Assembly: GCA_017510605.1 (NCBI GenBank)
Contig: JAFWMQ010000005.1
Coordinates: 1 to 64,000 of the forward strand
DNA from: Clostridiales bacterium
Lineage (GTDB): Bacteria > Bacillota > Clostridia > Saccharofermentanales > Saccharofermentanaceae
DNA: 64,000 nt
Reading direction: 5' to 3'
A model generated the notes under the pieces. That model ran no database searches. It saw nothing but the letters and a program-made list of their open reading frames with translations, and was not told where the DNA came from. This document shows, piece after piece, positions 41,299 through 49,161 of this stretch. Position numbers and translations under genes: made by a program. The first letter of the stretch is position 1. Every line of letters starts with the position of its first letter.

Positions 41299-43965
41299 AT
41301 GGACGATACCACAAATAATGTGGGAAATGATGAGACATTGATCTCAGAGACTGAAGTTAACTCACAGACAACGGAAACGGTCGGGACGCAGACAGAAGAA
41401 GCTGCGGCGTCTTCCGTTGCGGCAGCAGCTGCTGCAGAGGTGAAGGAACTCAGCAGAGCGGAGAAGAGGCAGCTCAAAAAAGCTCAGAAGAAAGAGAAGA
41501 AGCTTCAGAAGAAGATAGCAAAAAAAGAGCGTAAACAGCGTTGGAAAGAAACCAAAAAGGAAGACAGAAGGAAGCTTAAGGAGCATTACAAGGATGCACC
41601 GTGGTATATCCGCATTCCGCGCCTTGCACTTCGTCCCGGCTTAAAAGTCCTTTGCTGGGTCCTTGTTGCGGCAATAGTCCTTTCCATTGGTATCAAGATC
41701 TATGAGTATTCTGAGTACGCTAATGTCCTTTTGTATCTGCTTCACATGGATGATGAAGTAACTCAGGAACAGATCATTGAACAGTCTCCTTATGATGAGG
41801 AAGGCGCAGCACGTATCGCTGCCATGCCCGGAGTAGATCCTGATGATACATGGACGATCTGTATTTATATGGTCGGAGCAGATCTGGAAGATATTTATGA
41901 GAATGATCTCTCCATGACCACCAGGATGCAGATCAATAACGAAAGAGAACAGAGACGTCAGGAGACTCTGCAGGGTTATTTCGGGGAGCTCGAGACCTAC
42001 TCTAACGATCTGAATAAGAATAATCTTCCTTTACCGGAATTTCTTTACTATCCCGAGAAACCGACCGCAAGAAGCGAATATGTAATTGATGAGACGATCG
42101 TAGCACCTCCGGACAGCGGTGCGGCATCCAAAGACATCATTGAGATGCTGACACCTGAACTGTCAGATAACATTACGGTTGTAATTCAGACGGGCGGTGC
42201 CACAAGATGGGAGAACACATTCATTAATCCCAATAAGACACAGAGATTTGTAATAACCAAAGACAGATATTTTGAAGAAGTTGAGAATTTCCCTCTTCAG
42301 CGTGCTACCGATCCGAATACTCTGTCTGATTTCCTGCGTTTCTGTAAAGATGATTATCCTGCAGATCATACGATGCTCGTTCTCTGGGATCACGGCGGCG
42401 GACCTTTCGGTTATGGTCATGACTCTATTTTCGGCGGCGGAAACATGAGCCTGAAGACCGTCAACCAGGCACTCTCAAATGTCTACAAACCTGATCCTGA
42501 GAATCCCGCGTTTGACATTATCGGTTATGATGCATGCCTGATGTCAAATCTTGAAGTTACACACTCGCTGTACGGATTTGCCTCATACTATGCCCTGAGC
42601 GAAGAATCAGAACCCAACAGCGGATGGAATTACATTGGTCTGTTGGAGAAGATGAGCGAAGATCCGACCATGAGTCCTGCGGCAGTAGCCCAGGCGGTAG
42701 CGGATACCTATACCGATTACTACATGGAACAGAACATCGGTTTCCAATATATCGGTTACTCTGATAATGTTACTTTTGCGGTACTGGATGCAAAGAAAGC
42801 TGAAGAACTGTATAAGGCTTATTCTGAACTCACCAAGCACCAGCTCAAAGATGCTGCCGAAGATATCAGTGTATTGGCTGAGATCGGACGCTGCAGCGAT
42901 AATTCGCCTCATATGGCATCAGATGCTTACGATATTTATAACCTTGTGGATCTCGGCTGTTATGCTGATCTCATGATCGATAATTATCCTGAGGAATGCG
43001 CAGAGATCTCCAGACTTGTTGATGAAACCATATTGTATCACCGTCAGAACGGAAGTCTTGCCGATACCCAGGGTATAAGCATCTATCTTCCGGGAAGTAT
43101 CTCTTCTTATAACGGACTGCATTATTTTTTAAATTACGTATATGATATCTGCGAAGATCCTTATACTCAGGCGCTGTACTTCTATAAGATCTCCGGATGT
43201 CTCAATGACGGAATGCTCGAGACCGTTAAGACTCTGACGGATGTCAAACCGCAGGTCCTTGATATCAGACAGTTCTACGATTTTGAGAAAACAATGCCTG
43301 TTACCGACGGAAACACGTTCACCATTCCCGTATCAGATTCATTGCAGAGCATGACACAGGCTTATGCTTTCGAGCTGGCGGTTTTGGATGAAGACAGCGG
43401 CGTAATAACATACTATGGCCAGGACAATTATGTTTATCTCGACGGTGAAGGTAATCTCTGCAGTGAATTTGAAGGAGAATGGGTATTCCTGGACGGTGAG
43501 CCCCTGGCACTGGAAATAACATCCAAGACCTTCTCAAGCATCGAATACCGCTCACACGTGCTTTATAATGGTAATGACGCGTATCTGCTTTTCTCGTATG
43601 ACCGTGATACCGAAGAATTCGAGATCAAGGGCATAAGCCTGTTCCCTGATACCAGTGATCCGGAGAATTTAATGGTATATACGAAGGGATACCTTGAACT
43701 GCAGCCTAAGGATACGGTCGTACCTATGTATCCGACATCAGATGCATACGGAATGACATCCGAGGTTGAAGGTGAAACGGTCACATTCTCTGCAACTTCT
43801 AAAATTGAAATGAAGCCCATGCCGAACGGATACTATCTCGCAATGGCAAACATCTATGACCAGCGTGGCGATTCCTACAACTCAAAGGTCATCGGATACG
43901 ATATCTCCGGCGGTAAGATCACCAATTGTGAAGTTGATCCGAATTTCATCGGTTCAGACTATTAA
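41299..43965 (+). CDS. Clostripain-family (C11) cysteine peptidase, membrane-anchored
   Basis: About 888 residues. A Glu/Ala region and a Lys-rich coiled coil (about 45-105) precede one membrane helix (VLCWVLVAAIVLSIGIKIYEY, about 125-145). The peptidase C11 domain begins near WTICIYMVGADLEDIYENDLSM. The catalytic dyad is His in LVLWDHGGGPFGYG and Cys in IGYDACLMSNLEV. C11 enzymes cleave after Arg or Lys and often self-process. The ~350-residue C-terminal part is beta-rich and unassigned. GAGGAGGG fixes ATG 41299. The catalytic domain should lie outside the cell. Confidence 0.88.
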   Translation: MDDTTNNVGNDETLISETEVNSQTTETVGTQTEEAAASSVAAAAAAEVKELSRAEKRQLKKAQKKEKKLQKKIAKKERKQRWKETKKEDRRKLKEHYKDAPWYIRIPRLALRPGLKVLCWVLVAAIVLSIGIKIYEYSEYANVLLYLLHMDDEVTQEQIIEQSPYDEEGAARIAAMPGVDPDDTWTICIYMVGADLEDIYENDLSMTTRMQINNEREQRRQETLQGYFGELETYSNDLNKNNLPLPEFLYYPEKPTARSEYVIDETIVAPPDSGAASKDIIEMLTPELSDNITVVIQTGGATRWENTFINPNKTQRFVITKDRYFEEVENFPLQRATDPNTLSDFLRFCKDDYPADHTMLVLWDHGGGPFGYGHDSIFGGGNMSLKTVNQALSNVYKPDPENPAFDIIGYDACLMSNLEVTHSLYGFASYYALSEESEPNSGWNYIGLLEKMSEDPTMSPAAVAQAVADTYTDYYMEQNIGFQYIGYSDNVTFAVLDAKKAEELYKAYSELTKHQLKDAAEDISVLAEIGRCSDNSPHMASDAYDIYNLVDLGCYADLMIDNYPEECAEISRLVDETILYHRQNGSLADTQGISIYLPGSISSYNGLHYFLNYVYDICEDPYTQALYFYKISGCLNDGMLETVKTLTDVKPQVLDIRQFYDFEKTMPVTDGNTFTIPVSDSLQSMTQAYAFELAVLDEDSGVITYYGQDNYVYLDGEGNLCSEFEGEWVFLDGEPLALEITSKTFSSIEYRSHVLYNGNDAYLLFSYDRDTEEFEIKGISLFPDTSDPENLMVYTKGYLELQPKDTVVPMYPTSDAYGMTSEVEGETVTFSATSKIEMKPMPNGYYLAMANIYDQRGDSYNSKVIGYDISGGKITNCEVDPNFIGSDY

Positions 43966-44005
43966 GCGGATCCCTGATCTGAGATCACAGATGATTTAAT
44001 TGAAG

Positions 44006-44041
44006 AGGCTGTCTCAAAACACTGTTTGAGGCAGTCTTTTT
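44006..44041 (+). terminator. Intrinsic terminator after the C11 peptidase gene
   Basis: AGGCTGTCTCAAAAC pairs with GTTTGAGGCAGTCT with one bulged A and two G-U pairs, followed by TTTTTATTTG. Confidence 0.85.
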
Positions 44042-44138
44042 ATTTGTTTATCCTCTCGAAAGCCATCTATAGTTGCGTTTGAGCCTTCACTCGCGCCTCC
44101 AAAATTGTTCAAAAATATTAAACCCGCACAACCGGGAA

Positions 44139-44172
44139 TAATCCGAATTATTCAAATGTACAAATCGGATTA
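44139..44172. promoter_or_regulatory. Inverted repeat upstream of the flotillin promoter
   Basis: TAATCCGA (44139-44146) and TCGGATTA (44165-44172) are exact complements 18 nt apart and end 18 nt before the -35. An activator or repressor site is possible. Confidence 0.4.
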
Positions 44173-44190
44173 CTGCAGATACGATTTTTC

Positions 44191-44218
44191 TTGACCGGGG
44201 GTACCCATATTGTAAAAT
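44191..44218 (+). promoter_or_regulatory. Predicted flotillin promoter
   Basis: TTGACC (44191-44196), 16 nt and TAAAAT (44213-44218), with transcription expected from about 44225. Confidence 0.65.
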
Positions 44219-44239
44219 ATCTTTGTAAACGTTTGGCGT

Positions 44240-44274
44240 CCCCGTACCGCGGTTAACACGGTGTGGGGTTTTTT
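44240..44274 (+). terminator. Terminator-like hairpin in the flotillin 5' leader
   Basis: CCCCGTACCG (44240-44249) pairs over 10 bp, with two G-U pairs, with CGGTGTGGGG (44259-44268), directly followed by six T. It lies between the predicted promoter and the ribosome site (GGAGG, 44283-44287), so it would attenuate transcription unless bypassed. Confidence 0.65.
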
Positions 44275-44295
44275 AAAGAAATGGAGGATATGGAA

Positions 44296-45945
44296 ATGCC
44301 AGGTTTTTCAATTAGTTTAACAGGCCCGATCATTGCGGCAGCAATCATCGCTGTGGTAGTAATCATCATCATAATCTGCAGCTATGTAAAGGCACCGCCG
44401 GACAAGGCATATATCATCTCAGGTCTTCGTAAGAATCCTAAGATCCTGATCGGTAGAGCAGGGCTCAAGATGCCCTTCTTCGAGAGAAAGGATGAACTCC
44501 TCATCAAGCAGATCTCGATCGACATCAAGACTGACGGTTATGTACCTACAGCAGACTTCATCGGTGTAAACATCGACGCAGTCGCAAAGGTAAGAGTGAT
44601 GAGCGAAGGAGAAGGCGTTAAACTCGCCATGAAGAACTTCCTCAACATGAAAGAGCAGCAGATCGCAGATTCCCTCGTTGATTCCCTGCAGGGTAACATG
44701 AGAGAGATCATCGGTACGATCACACTGAAGGACCTCTGCAACGACAGAAAGAAGTTCGGTGACGAGGTTCAGCAGAAAGCTCAGGAAGACATGAAGCGCC
44801 TCGGTATCGAGATCATCTCCTGCAACGTTCAGCACGTAACAGATGAGAAAGATCTCATCAATGCTCTTGGTCAGGACAACATGGCTAAGATCCAGAAGGA
44901 TGCTTCGATCGCAAAGGCTCAGGCTGACAGAGACGTAGCAATCGCTCAGGCTCAGGCTCAGAAGGAAGCAAACGATGCAAAGGTTCTTGCAGATACAGAG
45001 ATCGCTGTAAAGCAGAATGAGCTTGCTATCAAGAGAGCTGAACTTAAGACAGTTGAGGATTCAAAGCAGGCTGAGGCTGACGCAGCATATGAGATCCAGA
45101 AAGAGAATCAGCGTAAGACGATTGAGGTAACAAAGACCAATGCTGACATCGCACGTCAGGAGAAGGAAGTTGATCTCAAGAGAAAAGAAGCTGAAGTTAA
45201 AGAGCAGGCTCTCGATGCTGAAGTTAAGAAGAAGGCAGAAGCAGAGAAGTTTGCAAAGCAGCAGGCAGCAGACGCAGCTCTCTATGAGAGACAGAGAAAG
45301 GCTGAAGCTGAGAAGTTCGAACTCGAGAAGCAGCAGGAAGTTAAGAAGATCCAGGCTGAGGCAGATCTCTTCGCTAAGCAGAAGGAAGCTGATGCAAGGA
45401 AGGCTCAGGCAGAAGCTGAATTGTTCGCAAGACAGCAGGAAGCAAATGCTATCGCAGCAAAGGGTAAGGCAGAAGCTGATGCTATCGCAGCAAAGGGTAA
45501 AGCTGAAGCTGAAGCAATCGCTGCTAAGGGTTTAGCTGAGGCAGAAGCTATCGACAAGAAGGCTGAAGCTATGAAGAAGTACGGCCAGGCAGCTATGATG
45601 GAAATGATCGTTAAGGCACTTCCTGAAATGGCAGCTGCTATCGCTGAGCCTCTGTCCACAATCGATAAGGTTACAATTATCGATTCCGGCAACGGCGGCG
45701 ACTCCGGCGTAAGCAACATGGGAGCATATGTACCTTCAGTACTTGCTAAGACAATTGAATCTGTTAAGGAAGCTACAGGCGTTGATATCAGGGAGATTAT
45801 GAAGGCCAGCACATACGATGCAATGGTCAACAAGAATATCACAGTATCAGGCCTTGAGAATGTACAGTCCGTAACCCTTAACACAGGCGATCTGGACAAG
45901 ACAGTAAACGGCAGCGACGATGCAAAGGACGCTCCGACGACTTAA
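44296..45945 (+). CDS. floT: Flotillin-like SPFH domain protein
   Basis: About 549 residues. One N-terminal membrane segment (IIAAAIIAVVVIIIIICSY) is followed by the SPFH domain (about 45-200) and a long Ala/Glu/Lys coiled coil (about 200-430). The coil has direct repeats of AIAAKGKAEA near its end. The C-terminus includes the typical YGQAAMMEMIVKALPEMAAAIAEPLS. Flotillins scaffold membrane microdomains and influence signalling and secretion. I prefer ATG 44296 (MPGFSISL), 8 nt after GGAGG; ATGs at 44281 and 44290 and a GTG at 44263 are alternatives. No NfeD partner is adjacent. The leader hairpin suggests controlled expression. Confidence 0.9.
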   Translation: MPGFSISLTGPIIAAAIIAVVVIIIIICSYVKAPPDKAYIISGLRKNPKILIGRAGLKMPFFERKDELLIKQISIDIKTDGYVPTADFIGVNIDAVAKVRVMSEGEGVKLAMKNFLNMKEQQIADSLVDSLQGNMREIIGTITLKDLCNDRKKFGDEVQQKAQEDMKRLGIEIISCNVQHVTDEKDLINALGQDNMAKIQKDASIAKAQADRDVAIAQAQAQKEANDAKVLADTEIAVKQNELAIKRAELKTVEDSKQAEADAAYEIQKENQRKTIEVTKTNADIARQEKEVDLKRKEAEVKEQALDAEVKKKAEAEKFAKQQAADAALYERQRKAEAEKFELEKQQEVKKIQAEADLFAKQKEADARKAQAEAELFARQQEANAIAAKGKAEADAIAAKGKAEAEAIAAKGLAEAEAIDKKAEAMKKYGQAAMMEMIVKALPEMAAAIAEPLSTIDKVTIIDSGNGGDSGVSNMGAYVPSVLAKTIESVKEATGVDIREIMKASTYDAMVNKNITVSGLENVQSVTLNTGDLDKTVNGSDDAKDAPTT

Positions 45946-45997
45946 AGCTTGATCTGAAGAAAGTCTGTAACGGACAAATCAAATAACTGACAGTTGC

Positions 45998-46030
45998 CCC
46001 TTCGGAGGTTTTCCTCCGGAGGGGTTTTTC
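45998..46030 (+). terminator. Intrinsic terminator after the flotillin gene
   Basis: CCCCTTCGGAGG (45998-46009) pairs with CCTCCGGAGGGG (46014-46025) around TTTT, followed by TTTTT. Confidence 0.92.
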
Positions 46031-46046
46031 GCGAAAGGGGTAAAAA

Positions 46047-46180
46047 GAGGTTCTTCGGAAAATATGTGGGACAACTCTTTTTCTAACGTTTGATGGAATT
46101 TTGAGGGTGCACCCTCAAAATTCCCCGCGAATACAACGTATATGTCCCACGTCTTTTCCGAAGACTCCAAAAAGAACCTG
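46047..46180. repeat. Fold-back element with a 30-bp perfect palindrome at its core
   Basis: Outer arms begin AGGTTCTT (from 46048) and end AAGAACCT (to 46179). Inner parts TTCGGAAAA / TTTTCCGAA and GTGGGACA / TGTCCCAC continue the match, with an 11-nt insertion on the right arm. In the middle, 46095-46124 is a perfect palindrome with half-site GGAATTTTGAGGGTG and no spacer. It could be a MITE-like remnant, an attachment-type site or a long structured RNA. No transposase is nearby. Confidence 0.75.
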
Positions 46181-46260
46181 TTTTCATGCTATAAAGAAAA
46201 ACAAATAAATAACTACCTGATATAATGCAGGAAAAGATATAAATACCTGTGAGGTGTATC

Positions 46261-47064
46261 ATGAGAAAGAAGAGTGCATTGAGACGGTTTTTCGGCAGCT
46301 TATGTATCTTAATTGCTGTTGCATTCACGGTATATCTGTCGGTTATTATGACACAGCGCATCAATGCTGTCGTCCTTAAGGATTCATACATAAAGATCTT
46401 CAAGTACGAACTGGTAATTTGCGCTGCATTCCTGGTTTTGTCAATTGATATAAGATTCGGTATTTTCACGGCAATGAAATCGAAAGCTCTTAAGTTCATC
46501 GGATGGGTCTTAAGGCTCGCACTTGTTCTGGCTGTGGGTCTCGTTCTTGTCCTCAGCGCGAAAATCTGTATCGGAGGAATGGTAAAGAATAAAGGATCGG
46601 CGGGCAATGCGATCGTCTTAGGTCTTGCGCTCCAGAACGGCCAGCCGACCCAGGATCTTTTGGAAAGAGTAGATATTGCTGCTAAGTATGCGTACACTTA
46701 TCCGTATTCCAAGCTTATCCTTACCGGTGGCAATCCGAATGAGGAAGGAAAGACTGAAGCAGCAGTCATGCGTGATCTTCTTATCGAACGCGGTGTGCCT
46801 GAAGATCAGATGATCCTTGAAGATCAGGCAACGACCACGATAGAGAATTTCCGCAATGCGGCTCAAATGGTCGATCCGACTTTTTCCATTGTATTAATTA
46901 CCAGTGATTATCATATGGACAGGGCCGTAAGAACAGCTCAGGACGCCGGATTTACCTATGTCATGAGAAGACCGGCACCTTCTTCGCAGCTCGAATACGG
47001 AGTCAATGTGATGTGGGAAGTTATCCACGAACTGGACAGATACAAAACCCGGTTAGGATTGTAA
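46261..47064 (+). CDS. YdcF/SanA-like DUF218 membrane protein
   Basis: About 267 residues. Three N-terminal membrane helices are followed by a DUF218 domain. GNAIVLGLALQNGQPTQDLLERVDIAAKYAY starts it, then SKLILTGGNP and EAAVMRDLLIERGVPEDQMILEDQATTT, and VLITSDYHMDRAV near the end. The first and third motifs hold the conserved polar residues of the family. Relatives (YdcF, ElyC, SanA) affect envelope integrity, and some bind nucleotide-sugar-like ligands. ATG 46261 follows GAGGTG. Function here is inferred only. Confidence 0.82.
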   Translation: MRKKSALRRFFGSLCILIAVAFTVYLSVIMTQRINAVVLKDSYIKIFKYELVICAAFLVLSIDIRFGIFTAMKSKALKFIGWVLRLALVLAVGLVLVLSAKICIGGMVKNKGSAGNAIVLGLALQNGQPTQDLLERVDIAAKYAYTYPYSKLILTGGNPNEEGKTEAAVMRDLLIERGVPEDQMILEDQATTTIENFRNAAQMVDPTFSIVLITSDYHMDRAVRTAQDAGFTYVMRRPAPSSQLEYGVNVMWEVIHELDRYKTRLGL

Positions 47065-47092
47065 TATCCTGGAGATTACCTGAATAACTAAC

Positions 47093-47126
47093 AGAGGCTG
47101 CCTTCAATACAGAAGACAGCCTCTTT
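47093..47126. terminator. Bidirectional terminator between ydcF-like gene and oadB
   Basis: AGAGGCTGCCTTC (47093-47105) pairs with GAAGACAGCCTCT (47112-47124) with one mismatch. It serves two convergent genes; the T-tract is short on both sides. Confidence 0.75.
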
Positions 47127-47148
47127 AGGTTATTTAGTTTACAAACTC

Positions 47149-48342
47149 TTAGCCGAAGAGTGTGAGCAGGATTCCGGCTGCAACTGCAGAACCGATAACG
47201 CCTGCAACGTTAGGACCCATTGCATGCATGAGCAGGAAGTTGGAAGGATTTTCCTTCTGGCCGACCTTGGAAGCAACACGTGCTGCCATAGGAACGGCAG
47301 AAACGCCTGCTGCGCCGATGAGCGGGTTGATCTTGCCCTTTGAAAGGACATACATAAGATCGCCGATGAGAAGTCCGCCGACTGTAGCGAATGCGAATGC
47401 AAGGAGACCGATACCGATGATCATGAGGGTTTCAAGCTTGAGGAATCTTGCGCCGACTGCTGTAGCACCGACGGAAGTTCCGAGCATGATGGTTACGATG
47501 TTGCACATAGCATTCTGGGCTGTGTCGGAAAGACGGTCAGTAACACCTGATTCTCTGAAGAGATTACCGAGCATGAGGCAGCCAAGGAGAGGTGCGACTG
47601 AAGGAAGGATGAGAACGCAGACAACGGTAACGATGATAGGGAAGCAGATCTTCTCTGCCTTGGATACCGGTCTGGACTGTTCCATCTTGACCTGACGCAT
47701 TTTCTTGGTTGTAAACAGCTTCATAATAGGCGGCTGGATCATAGGGATCAGAGCCATGTATGAATATGCTGCGATAGCGATACCGCCCAGGAGTTCCGGA
47801 GCGAGCTTGGATGTGAGATAGATAGCCGTCGGGCCGTCAGCACCGCCGATGATTCCGATGGAAGCAGCACCCTGGGGATCAAAACCGAAGATGCATGCGA
47901 GAAGGAATGCGGCAGAGATACCGAACTGTGCGCCTGCGCCCATGAAGAAGGACGAAGGTCTTGAGATCAACGGTCCGAAGTCTGTCATAGCGCCTACTGC
48001 CATGAAGATAAGGCAGGGGAAGATATCCATCTTAACGCCGATGTACAGGAAGTCGAAAAGACCCGGATCGATGTGGTTGCCGGCAGCATCGTGATAAGCG
48101 CCGCCTAAAGCTGCCCAGTTGATCTCGCCGTCAAACCACTCGGGGTGGAAGATTCCGCCGCCCGGCCACGGGAGATTCGTAAGGAGCATTCCGAATGCGA
48201 TAGGGAGTAAGAGCAAAGGCTCAAACTGCTTTTTGATAGCGAGGTACAACAAGAGGAATGAAACGGCGATCATAACTGCCTGCTGCCATGTCATGGTAGC
48301 AATTCCTGATGTCTCCCATAGATTTTTTAATACTTCTAACAT
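47149..48342 (-). CDS. oadB: Oxaloacetate decarboxylase, Na+-pumping beta subunit
   Basis: 397 residues, nine to eleven membrane helices. It is the channel that couples decarboxylation of the carboxybiotin carrier to Na+ export. IGIIGGADGPTAIYLTSKLAP carries the Asp involved in Na+ binding in characterised OadB proteins (GGADGPT). HAMGPNVAGVIGSAVAAG near the C-terminus is the second conserved region. Last gene of the operon oadA-oadG-biotin carrier-oadB; its end faces the convergent YdcF-like gene across a terminator. The family also serves methylmalonyl- and glutaconyl-CoA decarboxylases; the oadA gene decides for oxaloacetate. Confidence 0.92.
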   Translation of the reverse strand: MLEVLKNLWETSGIATMTWQQAVMIAVSFLLLYLAIKKQFEPLLLLPIAFGMLLTNLPWPGGGIFHPEWFDGEINWAALGGAYHDAAGNHIDPGLFDFLYIGVKMDIFPCLIFMAVGAMTDFGPLISRPSSFFMGAGAQFGISAAFLLACIFGFDPQGAASIGIIGGADGPTAIYLTSKLAPELLGGIAIAAYSYMALIPMIQPPIMKLFTTKKMRQVKMEQSRPVSKAEKICFPIIVTVVCVLILPSVAPLLGCLMLGNLFRESGVTDRLSDTAQNAMCNIVTIMLGTSVGATAVGARFLKLETLMIIGIGLLAFAFATVGGLLIGDLMYVLSKGKINPLIGAAGVSAVPMAARVASKVGQKENPSNFLLMHAMGPNVAGVIGSAVAAGILLTLFG

Positions 48343-48360
48343 TACCCTGATACCCCCTGA

Positions 48361-48759
48361 TTAAGAAATAGATACCAAGGGTGTGCCGGTGTCTACTGAC
48401 TGGCCCTTTGTTACAAGAACCTGAGCTATAGAACCGGAGCAGGGTGCATAGATCTCGTTTTCCATCTTCATAGCTTCGAGGATGCAGACGAGTTCACCTT
48501 CCTTAACTGCCTGACCGACTGCGACCTTGACGTCAAGGATCGTTCCGGGCATAGGTGAGTTAACGGGTGTTGTGCCTGCGGCAGCTGCAGCAGCGGGTGC
48601 GGGAGCAGCGGCAGGAGCAGGAGCTGCAGCGGGAGCGGCAGCCGGTGCGGGTGCGGCAGTAGGAGCAGCTGCAACAGCTGTTGTCCTGATAAGATTGGCT
48701 TTGCCTTTCTCAACTTCTACCTCATAAACTTTATCGTTGATAGTTACGTTATAAATCAT
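48361..48759 (-). CDS. Biotin carrier protein of the Na+-pumping decarboxylase
   Basis: 132 residues. A short N-terminal segment is followed by a flexible Ala/Pro linker (about residues 30-63) and a biotinyl domain (about 64-132). The biotin-accepting Lys is in EAMKMEN. In classical OadA this domain is the C-terminus of the alpha subunit; here it is a separate gene, as in Clostridia and in methylmalonyl-CoA decarboxylase. It shuttles CO2 from OadA to OadB. It lies 18 nt before oadB and 12 nt after oadG. Confidence 0.92.
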   Translation of the reverse strand: MIYNVTINDKVYEVEVEKGKANLIRTTAVAAAPTAAPAPAAAPAAAPAPAAAPAPAAAAAAGTTPVNSPMPGTILDVKVAVGQAVKEGELVCILEAMKMENEIYAPCSGSIAQVLVTKGQSVDTGTPLVSIS

Positions 48760-48771
48760 GGACTTTCTCCT

Positions 48772-49161
48772 TTACTTCTTTTCGACCAGTTTGATGGACT
48801 TGAATACGAGCTCGGAAAGCGGGATTCCGGTGTTGTCGGAGACAATAGCCATGATCATGGCAGCTGTCTTCTCGTCACAGTCCTTGAGCTTCAATGTTCC
48901 GGAAGAGAACTCTTCACCGGCAACGGCTGCTGCAACAGCGGGTGCTGCAGGAGCGGCAGGTGCTGCCTTGGCGGGTTCTTCCTTCTTGCCGGCCTTTGTG
49001 ATCGCTTCGATGATCTTACCCGAGATAGAGATAAGGATGTACATAAGGAAAAGCACACCAAATACCACGAGGATAACGATTCCGGCATTCATGAACATCT
49101 CACTGATCGTGAGGTGCTGTCCGCGCTCAACAGCCAACTGAACAACAGGAGTCATAATCAA
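48772..49161 (-). CDS. oadG: Oxaloacetate decarboxylase gamma subunit
   Basis: 129 residues. One membrane helix (AGIVILVVFGVLFLMYILISISG) is followed by an Ala/Pro linker and a C-terminal domain (SSGTLKLKDCDEKTAAMIMAIVSDNTGIPLSELVFKSIKLVEK). This matches the OadG/DUF subunit that joins the cytosolic carboxyltransferase to the membrane beta subunit and carries zinc in some systems. The start overlaps the oadA stop by 4 nt. Confidence 0.85.
   Translation of the reverse strand: MIMTPVVQLAVERGQHLTISEMFMNAGIVILVVFGVLFLMYILISISGKIIEAITKAGKKEEPAKAAPAAPAAPAVAAAVAGEEFSSGTLKLKDCDEKTAAMIMAIVSDNTGIPLSELVFKSIKLVEKK

Larger units (their letters stand above)
43966..44295. other. Intergenic region before the flotillin gene
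   Basis: 330 nt without a gene. It contains the C11 terminator, an 8-bp inverted repeat, a promoter and a terminator-like hairpin in the flotillin leader, each listed separately. Confidence 0.75.
45946..46260. other. Intergenic region with terminator and fold-back element
   Basis: 315 nt without a supported gene. It holds the flotillin terminator, the nested inverted repeat at 46047-46180 and a TATAAT (46221-46226) for the next gene. Confidence 0.75.

Noticed and set aside
44419..44835. Minus-strand open frame within the flotillin gene, and similar frames opposite str and oad genes
   Set aside because: Strong codon bias of the real genes leaves antisense frames open; none has a start signal or family motif.
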